A stretch of DNA of 55,769 nt from JADLEX01 sp964586775 (lineage in GTDB: Bacteria > Lernaellota > Lernaellaia > JACKCT01). The notes under the pieces are model-generated. The model had not been told where the DNA came from and ran no database searches. It saw only the letters and a program-made list of their open reading frames with translations. Each line of letters opens with the position of its first letter. The stretch's first letter is position 1. A program made the position numbers and the translations under genes. The DNA is taken from assembly GCA_964586775.1 (NCBI GenBank), contig CAZPJD010000165.1, positions 1 to 55,769 on the forward strand. Direction: 5' to 3'. This document shows positions 42,980-53,268 of this stretch, in pieces.

Positions 42980-43063
42980 TGCCTGGAGCGGGGGTCGAAC
43001 CCGCACAACCTTTCGGTTACGGGATTTTAAGTCCCGCGCGTCTGCCAATTCCGCCATCCAGGC
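42980..43063 (-). tRNA. tRNA-Leu (anticodon TAA)
   Basis: The minus strand folds as an 84-base class II tRNA. The acceptor stem GCCTGGA pairs with TCCAGGC (discriminator A), the anticodon loop CTTAAAA has anticodon TAA, the variable arm is GTAACCGAAAGGTTGT, and the T-arm contains GGTTCGACCCC. The long variable arm and anticodon identify leucine. No CCA is encoded. Confidence 0.97.
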
Positions 43064-43473
43064 GCGGACGGTTTCCTACGCCGCCCACGCCCAACCTTGG
43101 ACTCGCTTTCCGGCAACGGCCCGACTTCGTTTCCGCGTGCGCGTGCGCGTCGCGTCTCTATGCCGTGCCGTCGATCTTGTTGTCCTCATTCGCGGCGCGC
43201 GTATCGTCGCCGCTCGGTTGAGTTCCCGGTACCGCCTGTCTGTATCCGTCGATTCGCTCCGTCGCGCGTCGCGCGACACGTCCGCGAATGTCGTCCCGAG
43301 ATTTCGACCGCGTCGCGATGGAGGACATCGGTGCGCGCGTCGTGGCGGGAGGCGTGAAACGGTGAAGCGTTTGCGTTTCGCCCCCGTGCAAATCAGGTCG
43401 ATGCAATCTGGTGTTCAGCCGACCGTTCAGGTTCTGGCCACGCATCCGAATCAGGGCATCTCCTTATCGACGC

Positions 43474-43502
43474 ACCCTACAACCTACTACATCTTGTGTC
43501 AA
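43474..43502 (-). promoter_or_regulatory. Promoter candidate reading toward tRNA-Leu
   Basis: TTGACA (43502-43497) and TAGGGT (43479-43474) are 17 bases apart on the minus strand. It would drive a leader of about 400 bases before tRNA-Leu or a small unannotated gene. Confidence 0.5.
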
Positions 43503-43601
43503 ATGTTTTTTTTCGTTCGAGCCCTAGTTTGTCCTTTTTTTTCGCCGGGATAGCCTCCGAGGCCGCTCGCGGCGATCCGAACCGCGCACATGAAGGACGC
43601 G

Positions 43602-43649
43602 CGTGTCATGAGATCCGCCGAGTGAACCTCTCTCGAGCGTCATGACACG
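43602..43649. repeat. 10-bp inverted repeat upstream of aspS
   Basis: CGTGTCATGA (43602-43611) and TCATGACACG (43640-43649) are perfect complements separated by 28 bases. They end about 45 bases before the aspS -35 box, so they could bind a regulator or form a stem-loop. Confidence 0.55.
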
Positions 43650-43693
43650 GGCGCGCCGGATCGTCATGGTACCTCGCGCGCATCCCGTGTTCC

Positions 43694-43721
43694 TTGACGC
43701 TCCGACGCGCCCCGATATAAT
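43694..43721 (+). promoter_or_regulatory. Sigma-70 promoter of aspS
   Basis: TTGACG (43694-43699) and a perfect TATAAT (43716-43721) are 16 bases apart. Transcription would begin near 43728, leaving a leader of about 56 bases before aspS. Confidence 0.8.
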
Positions 43722-43783
43722 CCGCTCGCTTCAATGACAGGCCCGTCAATCGGGCGCGGGCGTGAATTTTCGGAGAAAACCTC

Positions 43784-45568
43784 ATGGCTATCGGCAAGCG
43801 GCAATGGACGCGCACGCACATGTGCGGAGCGCTGCGCGCGGCGAACGCGGACGCGGACGTCGTGCTCTTCGGATGGGTCGCGCGGCGTCGCGATCTCGGC
43901 CAGATCATCTTCGTCGATCTGCGCGATCGAGAGGGCATCGTGCAGGTCGTCATCGACCCCGCTTCGGTTGGCGACGATTTGATGGAGCAGGCGAAGGCGC
44001 TGCGCGCCGAGTTCGTCGTCTCGATTCGCGGGCGCGTGCGCGTCCGCCCCGAAGGCACGCGCAACGAAGCCATCGGGACGGGCGACATCGAGGTCGCCGC
44101 GAACGACTTCGAGATTCTCAACGAGGCCGCCGTGCCGCCCTTCGTGATCGTCGACGACGTGGACGCGAGCGAAGACCTGCGCCTGCGCTACCGCTACCTC
44201 GACCTGCGACGCACCCGTTTGCAGCGCATGCTGATGCTGCGCCACCAGGTCGCGCGGCTCGCGCGCAACCATCTGTCCGACGCGGGGTTTCTGGAGGTCG
44301 AGACGCCGGTGCTGACCAAGAGCACCCCCGAGGGCGCGCGCGACTACCTCGTGCCCTCGCGCGTGAGCCCGGGCTCTTTCTACGCGCTGCCGCAGAGCCC
44401 GCAGCTTTTCAAGCAGCTCCTGATGGTCGCGGGCTACGATCGCTACTTCCAGATCGTGAAGTGCTTCCGCGACGAGGACCTGCGCGCCGACCGGCAACCC
44501 GAGTTCACGCAGATCGACATCGAGACGAGCTTTCTGTCGCGCGACGACCTGTTCGTCCACATCGAAGGGATGATGGCGACGATCTTCCGCGAGGTGAAGG
44601 GCGTGGAGATCAGCCTGCCCTTCGAACGCATGCCCTATCGCGAGGCGATGGACCGCTTCGGATCGGACAAACCCGATCGGCGCTTCGGCCTGGAGCTGCG
44701 CGACCTGACCGGCGTCTTCGCGAATTCCGAGTTCCGCGTGTTCCGCGGCGTCCTCGACGCGGGCGGCACGATTCGCGGCATCTGCGCGCCGGTCGGTTCT
44801 TATTCGCGCAAGCAGATGGACGAGCTCGCCGCGCACGCGCAGGTCTTCGGCGCGCAGGGGCTCTTCTGGGGCAAGCTCGAGGGCGGCGTGTGGACCGGCG
44901 GATCGTCCAAGTTCCTCTCCGAGACCGAGGGCCGCGCGATGATCGACGCCTTCGGCGCCAAGGACGGCGACGCGTTCCTGATCGTGGCGGGAAAGCCCAA
45001 GGTCGCCTACGACGCGCTGGGCGCGCTGCGTCTCAAGCTCGGCCGCGACCTGAACCTGATCGACGACGCGAAAAACGACCTGTTCTGGGTCGTCGACTTC
45101 CCGCTGCTGGAATGGAGCGAAGAGGACGGGCGCTTCTACGCGATGCACCATCCCTTCACCAGCCCGCGCGAAGACGACATCCCGCTGATGGAAACCGACC
45201 CCGGCCGCGTGCTGGCGAACGCCTACGACCTGGTGTGGAACGGCTACGAGCTGGGCGGAGGGTCCATCCGAATCCATCGCCGCGACGTGCAGGCGTTGAT
45301 GTTCAAGACGCTGGGCATCGGCGAAGACGAGGCGCGAGAGAAATTCGGCTTCCTGCTCGACGCCCTCGCCTACGGCACGCCACCCCACGGCGGCATCGCG
45401 CTCGGCTTCGATCGGCTCATCATGCTGCTCGCGGGCACGACCAACATCCGCGACGTCATCGCGTTTCCCAAAACGGCCCGCGCGTCGTGCCTCATGACCG
45501 CCTCGCCATCGGTCGTGCCCAACAGCGCGCTCGAGGACCTGGGCATCCGCGTTTTGCGCACCACCTGA
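43784..45568 (+). CDS. aspS: Aspartyl-tRNA synthetase
   Basis: A 594-residue bacterial-type AspRS that charges tRNA-Asp. It has the N-terminal OB-fold anticodon-binding domain (VLFGWVARRRDLGQIIFVDLRDREG), class II motif 1 (FLEVETPVLTKSTPEGARDYLV), motif 2 (FQIVKCFRDEDLRADRQPEFTQID), the bacterial GAD insertion (about 290-420) and motif 3 (GIALGFDRLIMLLAG). Length is typical. It has its own promoter and is followed by asnS after 22 bases. Confidence 0.97.
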   Translation: MAIGKRQWTRTHMCGALRAANADADVVLFGWVARRRDLGQIIFVDLRDREGIVQVVIDPASVGDDLMEQAKALRAEFVVSIRGRVRVRPEGTRNEAIGTGDIEVAANDFEILNEAAVPPFVIVDDVDASEDLRLRYRYLDLRRTRLQRMLMLRHQVARLARNHLSDAGFLEVETPVLTKSTPEGARDYLVPSRVSPGSFYALPQSPQLFKQLLMVAGYDRYFQIVKCFRDEDLRADRQPEFTQIDIETSFLSRDDLFVHIEGMMATIFREVKGVEISLPFERMPYREAMDRFGSDKPDRRFGLELRDLTGVFANSEFRVFRGVLDAGGTIRGICAPVGSYSRKQMDELAAHAQVFGAQGLFWGKLEGGVWTGGSSKFLSETEGRAMIDAFGAKDGDAFLIVAGKPKVAYDALGALRLKLGRDLNLIDDAKNDLFWVVDFPLLEWSEEDGRFYAMHHPFTSPREDDIPLMETDPGRVLANAYDLVWNGYELGGGSIRIHRRDVQALMFKTLGIGEDEAREKFGFLLDALAYGTPPHGGIALGFDRLIMLLAGTTNIRDVIAFPKTARASCLMTASPSVVPNSALEDLGIRVLRTT

Positions 45569-45590
45569 AATCGGCGCCGAGGAGTTGGCC

Positions 45591-46901
<1,311 letters not shown>

Positions 46902-46914
46902 TCGGAAGGGCCGC

Positions 46915-48147
46915 ATGACGGATACGGACCGGGAGAGCGGCGAAACCGAACTGGCACAGCCCGCACCCGAGCCTTCGCGACCGCGGCGAAGGCGACTCCT
47001 ATATATATGTGTGCTCGTGCTGCTGCTCGGCGCATTCGCCCGGGTGTGTACCCGGCCGATGCGCGGGCCGCTGCGTGGACCCGAGCACGCGCACAAGCTC
47101 GTCTTCGCGCCGACCCCCTACACGCACGACCTGCCCGGCCGTCTCGACGTCTACGCCGCGAATTGGGAGATCCCCGGCGCGCGCGTCGAGACGAAGCCGC
47201 CGTATGCGAGCGTCGTTCTGGGTCGCGAGCGCAACCTGATCGTTTACACGCCGGACGCGATCGACGCGACGAAGGCCGACGCCCCGCTCATTCTGCTTTT
47301 TCACGGTTACCTCGACACGCCGGTGCACATGCTCGCGACGACGCTGAGGCCGCTCGCCGACGAAATGGCGCGCGGCACGCTGCCGCCCTCGGTGGTGGCG
47401 ATCCCCGACGTGTCGATCGGCGGCACCGGGACCGACGACCCGGCGACGCCGCTCGACGAGCGGCTCGGCCACTGGGGCGTCGATTCCAACCTCGGGCGAT
47501 TCTCGGAAGACCTCTTGGGGGGCGTCATCCCCTTCGTGCGCGAACGCTACCCCGTGCGCACCGACGCCGACGGCACGGTGCTGATGGGCTACTCGGTCGG
47601 CGGATACATTGCGGTCTCGCTGGCGCTGCGCGAGGCGCGGCTCGCGCGCACGGTCGTCGCGATCTCGCCGGCGCTTGACACGCGCTACGCCATCGACGGC
47701 GAACGGCTCGCGCCCTACGACGAAGCCCGCTACCGCCCGATCGAAGAGGACCGACCCGACCGCGTGATCCTTCGCGCGGGGCGCATCGGGCGCTTCACCG
47801 ATCGGTGGGCGTTCTGGCCGGTCTTCGACAGCGACGCACGCCCCGGTCCCGTGTGGAACGAGGACCGGCCCGTGTGGGAGCGCCTGCGCGAGACGAACCC
47901 GCCCGACCTACTCGCGCCGGGCGGCCTCGACCTGAACGGGCGGGCGTTCTACATCGTCGCCGGCGACAAGGATGTGTACTTCTTCCAGCACCACATCGGG
48001 CGCTTCGCCGCGCGCGCGCGTCAACTCGGCGCGAGGGTCGAGCCCGCCGACCCCGTGCGTCCCGGCGCGCACTCGCTGATGTTCGTCTCGCGCCAGATTC
48101 CGGACGCGGCGAAGTTTTTGGGGTCGCGCCTCGCCGCGAAACCCTAA
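46915..48147 (+). CDS. Membrane-anchored alpha/beta hydrolase (esterase-like)
   Basis: A 410-residue protein with one N-terminal transmembrane helix after an RPRRRR basic stretch (type II anchor, about residues 27-43). An esterase core follows, with LILLFHGYLDTP and a nucleophile serine in VLMGYSVGGYIAVSLAL. It resembles putative esterase (esterase D-like) proteins that hydrolyse small esters or act on siderophores. The catalytic domain should face the periplasm. It follows asnS by 13 bases but a functional link is unlikely. Confidence 0.85.
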   Translation: MTDTDRESGETELAQPAPEPSRPRRRRLLYICVLVLLLGAFARVCTRPMRGPLRGPEHAHKLVFAPTPYTHDLPGRLDVYAANWEIPGARVETKPPYASVVLGRERNLIVYTPDAIDATKADAPLILLFHGYLDTPVHMLATTLRPLADEMARGTLPPSVVAIPDVSIGGTGTDDPATPLDERLGHWGVDSNLGRFSEDLLGGVIPFVRERYPVRTDADGTVLMGYSVGGYIAVSLALREARLARTVVAISPALDTRYAIDGERLAPYDEARYRPIEEDRPDRVILRAGRIGRFTDRWAFWPVFDSDARPGPVWNEDRPVWERLRETNPPDLLAPGGLDLNGRAFYIVAGDKDVYFFQHHIGRFAARARQLGARVEPADPVRPGAHSLMFVSRQIPDAAKFLGSRLAAKP

Positions 48148-48164
48148 CGCGCGGGCCGCGCCCG

Positions 48165-48869
48165 TCAATTCTCCAGGCTGAAGCGCACGGGCTGGAAGAA
48201 CCAGACCTCGCTGTCGGTGTCGGGCGGGGCGTAGATCCAGTTGCGGACGGCGGCCATGGCGGCGTCGCCGAAGCCCATGTCGGACGGGTCCTCGCTGATG
48301 ACCTTCAGCTCTTTCACGCGACCGCGCTCGTCGATCAACACACGCAGCACCACGCGGCCCTCGCGGCCCGACTCGCGGGCCATGGGCGGGTACTGCGGCG
48401 CGTCGCTCGTGCGCAGGCGCGGCGGTGACGACACCTTCACGGCGGGCTTTTTCTCGGCGACCGGCGCGAGCGTCTTCACCTGCGCGGGGTCGGTAAAGGT
48501 CTTTTCCTGCTCGGTCATGAGCGTGTTGCCCACGCGCACGGCGAAGCTCGAGTCCTCGGCGACCGAGTCCTTCGTCACGCCAAAGACCTCTTTCACCGGT
48601 TCCGCGACCTTGGGCGGCTCCTGCACCTTCGGCTCGGGCTCGGGCTCCGGCGCCTTGGGCTTGGGCTTCTCCACGGGAGGCGGAGGCGGCGGGGGCGGAG
48701 GAGGTGGCGGAGGCGAAGCCTCGAAGACGACGTTGTACGACATCGGCTTCGGCGGCGTTTGCGACATCTCGTTCAACCCGGCGCTGACCCCGGCGTGAAA
48801 AAGCACGGAGACCACGATCGTCGCAATGACGAACCAGGATCTGCGCGGCGGATCAGGTTCGATGACCAT
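48165..48869 (-). CDS. tonB: TonB family energy transducer
   Basis: A 234-residue protein with an N-terminal membrane anchor (about residues 12-32), a run of 13 prolines, a Lys/Pro/Glu linker (about 65-95), a middle segment, and a C-terminal TonB domain (about 150-234) with YPPMARESGREGRVVLRVLIDERGRVKELKVI. It passes proton-motive energy from ExbB/ExbD, which are absent here, to outer-membrane receptors. It lies 41 bases after the receptor gene, so it is probably dedicated to that receptor. The start follows GGGAGG. Confidence 0.93.
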   Translation of the reverse strand: MVIEPDPPRRSWFVIATIVVSVLFHAGVSAGLNEMSQTPPKPMSYNVVFEASPPPPPPPPPPPPPVEKPKPKAPEPEPEPKVQEPPKVAEPVKEVFGVTKDSVAEDSSFAVRVGNTLMTEQEKTFTDPAQVKTLAPVAEKKPAVKVSSPPRLRTSDAPQYPPMARESGREGRVVLRVLIDERGRVKELKVISEDPSDMGFGDAAMAAVRNWIYAPPDTDSEVWFFQPVRFSLEN

Positions 48870-48910
48870 GCCTCACCTCCCACCGGGTCGGCGCGGGCGC
48901 GCCCGGCCGA

Positions 48911-51754
48911 TCATTCGTAGTGCCAAGACAGGCCGAGACCGATCTCGCGGCCCTTGAACGTGCGCTCGGTGATTTCGTCGCCCTGCGTCTTGCGGACTTC
49001 CAGATCGATCAGGTTCTTCGCCTTCAGGCTGACCTTGAAACCCCAAGGGATCTTTTGCGACGCGACGAAATCGAGCTGGTGGACGGGCTCTTCCATGATG
49101 TCGGGGGCGTTGAGCGCGCCGACCTCGACGATTCGCGGGCCAAAGACGTTGTAGAGCAGCGTCGCGCTCGTGCCCCAGTCGAGCTGGTCATAGCCGAGCG
49201 TGGCGTTCACCACCCACGGCGACTGCCCTTGCAGCGCGCGCTCCTTTTCGGTCGACAGGCCCGCGTCGTCACCGAGTTCCACTTGCGACTGGATCCACGC
49301 GTAATTGCCCATCAGGTACAGGTCGCGCAGCTCGGGCATGGCGAAGGCGAAGTCCTTGCGGAAGTCGATCTCGACGCCGTAGTTGGTCGCGCCGTCGGCG
49401 TTTTCATAGGTGACCGACTGCTGCGCGCTCGGCACGACGATCGTCTCGATGGGCTTGGTGAAGTTCTTGTGGAACAGGCCGAGCGACACCGCCTCGCCCG
49501 AGGCGAAGTACCACTCCCAACGGATGTCGGAGTTGTCGATCAGCGTGCGCTCCAGATCGGGGTTGCCGAATACTTCGCGCCCTCCGGTGACATCGTTGTA
49601 AGTTGCAGGTGACATTTCGCGAAAATCCGGCCGGGATAGTGTGCGTCCATACGCTCCGCGCACGATCATGTCGGGCCGGATCGACCACGCGATGTTGGCC
49701 GCGGGCAGAACGTCGGTGGTGTCGAGGTCGGCGACGACGGGCTCCTGATCGGGATTGAACAGCTCGAAGGTCTCGACCTCCTGCGACGACTGTTCGTAAC
49801 GCGCACCGCCCACGATGCGGACCGCGTCGACAACGACGGGCAGATCCGCCATCGCGTACACCCCCAGGAGATCCTGATCCGCCTCGTAGTTGTCCGTCTC
49901 TCGCGTCACTTCCTCGAACTGGAACCCGTCGCTGCCGATGTTCGCGGGCGTGAAGATGTCCTCGAGATCGCGTCGCAGGATGTCGGGGTCGCCCGAGGCC
50001 GCGCCCTTGTGCTGGTACTTGAAGCGCCGCGTGTCCACGTCGCGGACGCGCGCGATCAACGTCGCTCCGGTCTTCACGTTCGCGTCCAGCGAGTTCCACA
50101 CCTTGAACGGCGCTTTCAAATCAGCGCCCAGATCCTGCAGCTCGTCGCCCAGATCCGAGAACACGCGCTGGTTGCCCTCGGGCCGGTCGGAGAGCAGCCA
50201 CGAGGAGCTCTGGCTGTCGAAGTCGTAGCGCGCCTCGCGGCGGTCCGGCTCGTCGCGCGTGGCCTTGGCGTAGTTGAAGCGCCAGTCGAACTCGATGTCG
50301 GCGAGCGGGCGGATGACGTGTTCGCCCGTCACCTGCTGATAGAACATCTGACGTTCGATCCACGCGATCCGCGAAACCTCGATGTCGGTGGCGACGTCGC
50401 GGTTGCGTCCCTCGTAAACGCGCGTCTCGTCGTCGGTGATGCGCAGCAGCATCGTCGTGGATTTGATCTTGTGGTCGGGCGTGATCTCGAGACCGAGGCC
50501 GAGGATGCCGCCGAGGTTGACGCTGTGCTCCAGCGTCTCGAAGTCGTACTGGTGCTGGAGTTCCAGCTCGTTGCCCGCGCCGACGATGTAGTAGCTCTTT
50601 TGCGACTTCGCCAGATCCCAACTGTTGTCGTAGGAGACGCCGAGCATGCCGCCGATCGGGATGCCGAAGGGCCGCACCCGGTGGCCGACGAAGACCGACG
50701 CACCGGTGTCCATGGGCACGTCCTCGCGACGCAATTCCCACACGTTCGGCATCTCCTCGCCGAATTTTTCGAGCTGGTCCGCCGTGTAGCCGCGATCCGA
50801 GAAACGATCGCGTTCCAGCAGCGGTTGATCGGCCGAGGCGTCGTCGATGCTGCCGGGAAGCTGACGGTCGCCGTCGTCGATCCCGAGCCAGTCGGTCGAA
50901 CCGCCCTCGTACATCAGGCCGCGCTCGCCGGTCGTGCCCGCGTGCCAGTTGCCCGAAATCCCCGCATCGGCGACGAAGCCATCGGGCAGGCCGCGCGTTT
51001 CGAGCAGCACCGCGCCGCCGCCAAACTCGCCGGGCAGATCGGGCGAATAGGTTTTTTGGATCATCACGCCGCGCAGCATGCCCGCGGGAAAGATGTCGAG
51101 CGGCACCACGCGGCGCTCGGGCTCGGGGCTCGGCAGGATCGAGCCGTTGAGCATGGTGGCCGAGTAGCGCTCGCCCATGCCGCGCACGTAGATGAATTGA
51201 TCGTCCACCAGCGTCAGGCCGGTGACGCGCTTGAGCGCCGAGGCCGTGTTCGAGTCGCCCGACTTGGCAATCTGCTCCGAGCCGATCACGTCGGCCACCG
51301 CGTCGGCGTTCTTGCGCTCATCGAGCATCGACGCGACGGAGCCTTCCTTGTGCTTTTCGGTGACCACGTATTCGTCGGCGGCGAGATCGGCGCCCGACGA
51401 GATCTCGATCGACACCGTCGCCGTCGCGCCAGCCTCGACCGTCACGGAATGGGTCGCGCCGTTCGGAAAGTCGGCGTGCGCGACGAGCAGGGTGTAGGAG
51501 CCGGGCGGCAGTTCGATCGCGAAGGCGCCCTCCTCGTCCGTCACGACCTCGACGGTCGAGTCCTTCACGGCGACGCGCGCGCCGTCCACGGGGATGCCGT
51601 CGTCCTTGCGCACGAGTCGCCCCTCGATGCGCCCGTTCGCACTCTGCGCCCAGCTCATGTCCGCAAAGACGCACACGAGCACCGACACCGCGAGCACGTA
51701 CCAGCCGATCCGGTTCAGCACCGTCTTTTCCGTGCGATTCGAGACGCGCCCCAT
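48911..51754 (-). CDS. TonB-dependent outer-membrane receptor with N-terminal regulatory-like domain
   Basis: A 947-residue receptor. A signal peptide (about 1-36) is followed by a CarboxypepD_reg-like beta domain (about 40-120: GRIEGRLVRKDDGIPVDGARVAVKD), the plug domain with VADVIGSEQIAKSGDSNTASALKRVTG and FIYVRGMGERYSATMLNGSIL, and a 22-strand barrel ending in SLKAKNLIDLEVRKTQGDE and a terminal aromatic strand (GLGLSWHYE). The extra N-terminal domain is typical of carbohydrate-like or large-substrate receptors. ATG 51754 has AAGGAGAG upstream. It lies between an exported lipoprotein and TonB, forming a transport cassette; the substrate is unknown. Confidence 0.93.
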   Translation of the reverse strand: MGRVSNRTEKTVLNRIGWYVLAVSVLVCVFADMSWAQSANGRIEGRLVRKDDGIPVDGARVAVKDSTVEVVTDEEGAFAIELPPGSYTLLVAHADFPNGATHSVTVEAGATATVSIEISSGADLAADEYVVTEKHKEGSVASMLDERKNADAVADVIGSEQIAKSGDSNTASALKRVTGLTLVDDQFIYVRGMGERYSATMLNGSILPSPEPERRVVPLDIFPAGMLRGVMIQKTYSPDLPGEFGGGAVLLETRGLPDGFVADAGISGNWHAGTTGERGLMYEGGSTDWLGIDDGDRQLPGSIDDASADQPLLERDRFSDRGYTADQLEKFGEEMPNVWELRREDVPMDTGASVFVGHRVRPFGIPIGGMLGVSYDNSWDLAKSQKSYYIVGAGNELELQHQYDFETLEHSVNLGGILGLGLEITPDHKIKSTTMLLRITDDETRVYEGRNRDVATDIEVSRIAWIERQMFYQQVTGEHVIRPLADIEFDWRFNYAKATRDEPDRREARYDFDSQSSSWLLSDRPEGNQRVFSDLGDELQDLGADLKAPFKVWNSLDANVKTGATLIARVRDVDTRRFKYQHKGAASGDPDILRRDLEDIFTPANIGSDGFQFEEVTRETDNYEADQDLLGVYAMADLPVVVDAVRIVGGARYEQSSQEVETFELFNPDQEPVVADLDTTDVLPAANIAWSIRPDMIVRGAYGRTLSRPDFREMSPATYNDVTGGREVFGNPDLERTLIDNSDIRWEWYFASGEAVSLGLFHKNFTKPIETIVVPSAQQSVTYENADGATNYGVEIDFRKDFAFAMPELRDLYLMGNYAWIQSQVELGDDAGLSTEKERALQGQSPWVVNATLGYDQLDWGTSATLLYNVFGPRIVEVGALNAPDIMEEPVHQLDFVASQKIPWGFKVSLKAKNLIDLEVRKTQGDEITERTFKGREIGLGLSWHYE

Positions 51755-51827
51755 CTGAAACTCTCCTTCGCCGTGCCACGCGTTCCCCACGCGGCGGCCC
51801 GGTTCCTGTCACATGCCGATGAAGAAA

Positions 51828-51856
51828 GGGCGCGGCGGAAACTCTCCGCCGCGCCC
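51828..51856. terminator. Perfect 12-bp hairpin between lipoprotein and receptor genes
   Basis: GGGCGCGGCGGA (51828-51839) pairs perfectly with TCCGCCGCGCCC (51845-51856) around a five-base loop, 11 bases after the lipoprotein stop. On the minus strand it is followed by CTTTCTTC, which is only weakly T-rich. It may be an attenuator that lowers receptor expression relative to the lipoprotein, or an mRNA-stabilising stem. Confidence 0.5.
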
Positions 51857-51867
51857 AAGGGTTCCGC

Positions 51868-53268
51868 TCACGAAGCGGGGTATGCCGTCCAGCTCGTCCA
51901 GTCCTCGGTGCCCATGCCGCCGATGAAATCCGCGGCGTCGAAGAACGAATCCGAGGGGGCCACGCCCGCGCCGAGCGCCGGGCTCGAACCCGAGGGCGTG
52001 AAGTCGGGGCTCGCCGTGTTGAACGCGTCGGAGAGCATCGGGTCGTCGGTGCTGTTGTCCGCGTTGAGGGTGTTCACGAAGTCCGCGACGGTGAAGTCGG
52101 GATCGGCCGCCTCGGCGGGCTCCACGGCGACGGTGTCGCAGTGCAGGATGGAGTTGGTGAGCGTCAGCTCGCCCGACAGGTCCGCGCTGTCCGCGGCGAC
52201 GTTGAAGGTCTCGTCGTGCTCGATCTGGATGCAACCTTCGGCGAAGCCGTCGATGACGATGTTCGAGAAGTTGCCCGCCGTGCCCTCGCGGATCAGCATG
52301 CCGAGGTCGGAGAACTCGCCGCCCGGCACGCCGATGATCGTCACGTTGGAGATCGTCGGGTGCGAGCGCGGGGTCGCGGTGTTGTCCTCGCCGTTGTTGT
52401 CGCCCTCGAAGCCGTTGTCGCCGCCGTCGTCGTATTGCTGAAGCACCGCGAATTGCACCTTGCCGATCCAGCCGTCGGTCCAGTCGATCATGTCGTCGGC
52501 GACGCCCGTCACGATGATGTGCTTGGCGTTCACCGTGCCGCCGAAGAACTCGACGCCGTCGTCCTTATTCATGTGCACGTGGACGTAATCGACCTCGGTG
52601 CCGCTGCCGACGCCCTGGAAGGCGATGCCGTTCAGCTCGTTGTCCGGGCTGATGATGTTGCCCGCGAATTCGACCCGCACGTACTTGAGCACGCCGCTGC
52701 TGTCGCCCGCGTCGGTGCCGCCGTACTTGCCCGTGCCGCCTTCGCCGATCGACTCGCAGAATTCCGTCGTGTCCTCGACGAGGCAGTTGTTGATGGGCGC
52801 GCGGCCGTTGATGATGACGCCACCCCAGTCGCCGCGGGCGCGCTCGCCGTCCACCTTCGACGACGAAAACACGATCGGCGCGTCGGCGGTGCCCTCGGCC
52901 ATGAGCTTCGAGCCGCGCGTGATGACGAGCAGGCCGTTGGTGGACGACTCGCCGTAGATGCGCGTGCCGGGCTCGATCGAGAGCACCGTTTCGTTCGCGT
53001 CGTCGCCGATGAACACGCCGCCCGAAAGCAGGTATTCATTGTCGGCCGTCATCTCGTAGTCCTCGGTGATGACGCCTGTGAGGATGCACAGGTTGTCCTC
53101 GCACTCGACGCCCTCGACATCGTCGTCGTCATCGTCATCGTCATCGTCGTCGTCGCCGCCGCCCGACGAATCGTCATCGTCGTCGTCGCCACCGACGCAC
53201 CCCGCCGCCGCGCCGAGCGCGAGCAGCGCCATCACGAGCGCCCAGAAAGTCCAAGTTCCTCGATTCAT
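51868..53268 (-). CDS. Asp-linker lipoprotein with beta-helix-like domain, receptor partner
   Basis: A 466-residue predicted lipoprotein. The lipobox AAGC is followed by VGGDDDDDD and a second run of twelve Asp. The body has an N-terminal CEDNLCILTG pair, then repeated strand-turn units (EPGTRIYGESSTNGLLVITRGSKLMAEG, GDWGGVIINGRAPINNC, LKYVRVEFAG, VDYVHVHMNKDDGVEFFGGTVNAKHIIVTG) that suggest a right-handed beta-helix. Similar lipoproteins occur next to TonB-dependent receptors in other Gram-negatives, by my recollection. It is the first gene of the lipoprotein-receptor-TonB operon. It may bind a polymer or ion at the cell surface and hand it to the receptor. Confidence 0.83.
   Translation of the reverse strand: MNRGTWTFWALVMALLALGAAAGCVGGDDDDDDSSGGGDDDDDDDDDDDDVEGVECEDNLCILTGVITEDYEMTADNEYLLSGGVFIGDDANETVLSIEPGTRIYGESSTNGLLVITRGSKLMAEGTADAPIVFSSSKVDGERARGDWGGVIINGRAPINNCLVEDTTEFCESIGEGGTGKYGGTDAGDSSGVLKYVRVEFAGNIISPDNELNGIAFQGVGSGTEVDYVHVHMNKDDGVEFFGGTVNAKHIIVTGVADDMIDWTDGWIGKVQFAVLQQYDDGGDNGFEGDNNGEDNTATPRSHPTISNVTIIGVPGGEFSDLGMLIREGTAGNFSNIVIDGFAEGCIQIEHDETFNVAADSADLSGELTLTNSILHCDTVAVEPAEAADPDFTVADFVNTLNADNSTDDPMLSDAFNTASPDFTPSGSSPALGAGVAPSDSFFDAADFIGGMGTEDWTSWTAYPAS

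Larger units (their letters stand above)
43064..43783. other. Long intergenic region between tRNA-Leu and aspS
   Basis: 720 bases without a clear gene. It holds the aspS promoter, a 10-bp inverted repeat (43602-43649), AT-rich T-runs near 43505-43550, and on the minus strand a promoter-like TTGACA-17-TAGGGT (43502-43474) about 410 bases from the tRNA. A 95-codon minus-strand frame (43158-43445) begins about 20 bases after that promoter, but its third-position GC is lower than in neighbouring genes and it has no good ribosome binding site. RNase P, tmRNA and SRP RNA core motifs were looked for and not found. Confidence 0.55.

Noticed and set aside
43158..43445. 95-codon minus-strand frame as a gene
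   Set aside because: Third-position GC is lower than in neighbouring genes, there is no good ribosome binding site and no recognisable product; left as a possibility in the region note.
43064..43470. RNase P RNA, tmRNA or SRP RNA in the long gap
   Set aside because: The expected core motifs (for example the GAGGAAAGTCC of RNase P or a tRNA-like end of tmRNA) were not found on either strand.
53100..53200. GTC/GAC microsatellite-like tract as a non-coding repeat
   Set aside because: It is in frame and encodes the poly-Asp linker of a lipoprotein; the same holds for tracts near 4720, 12340 and 35250.
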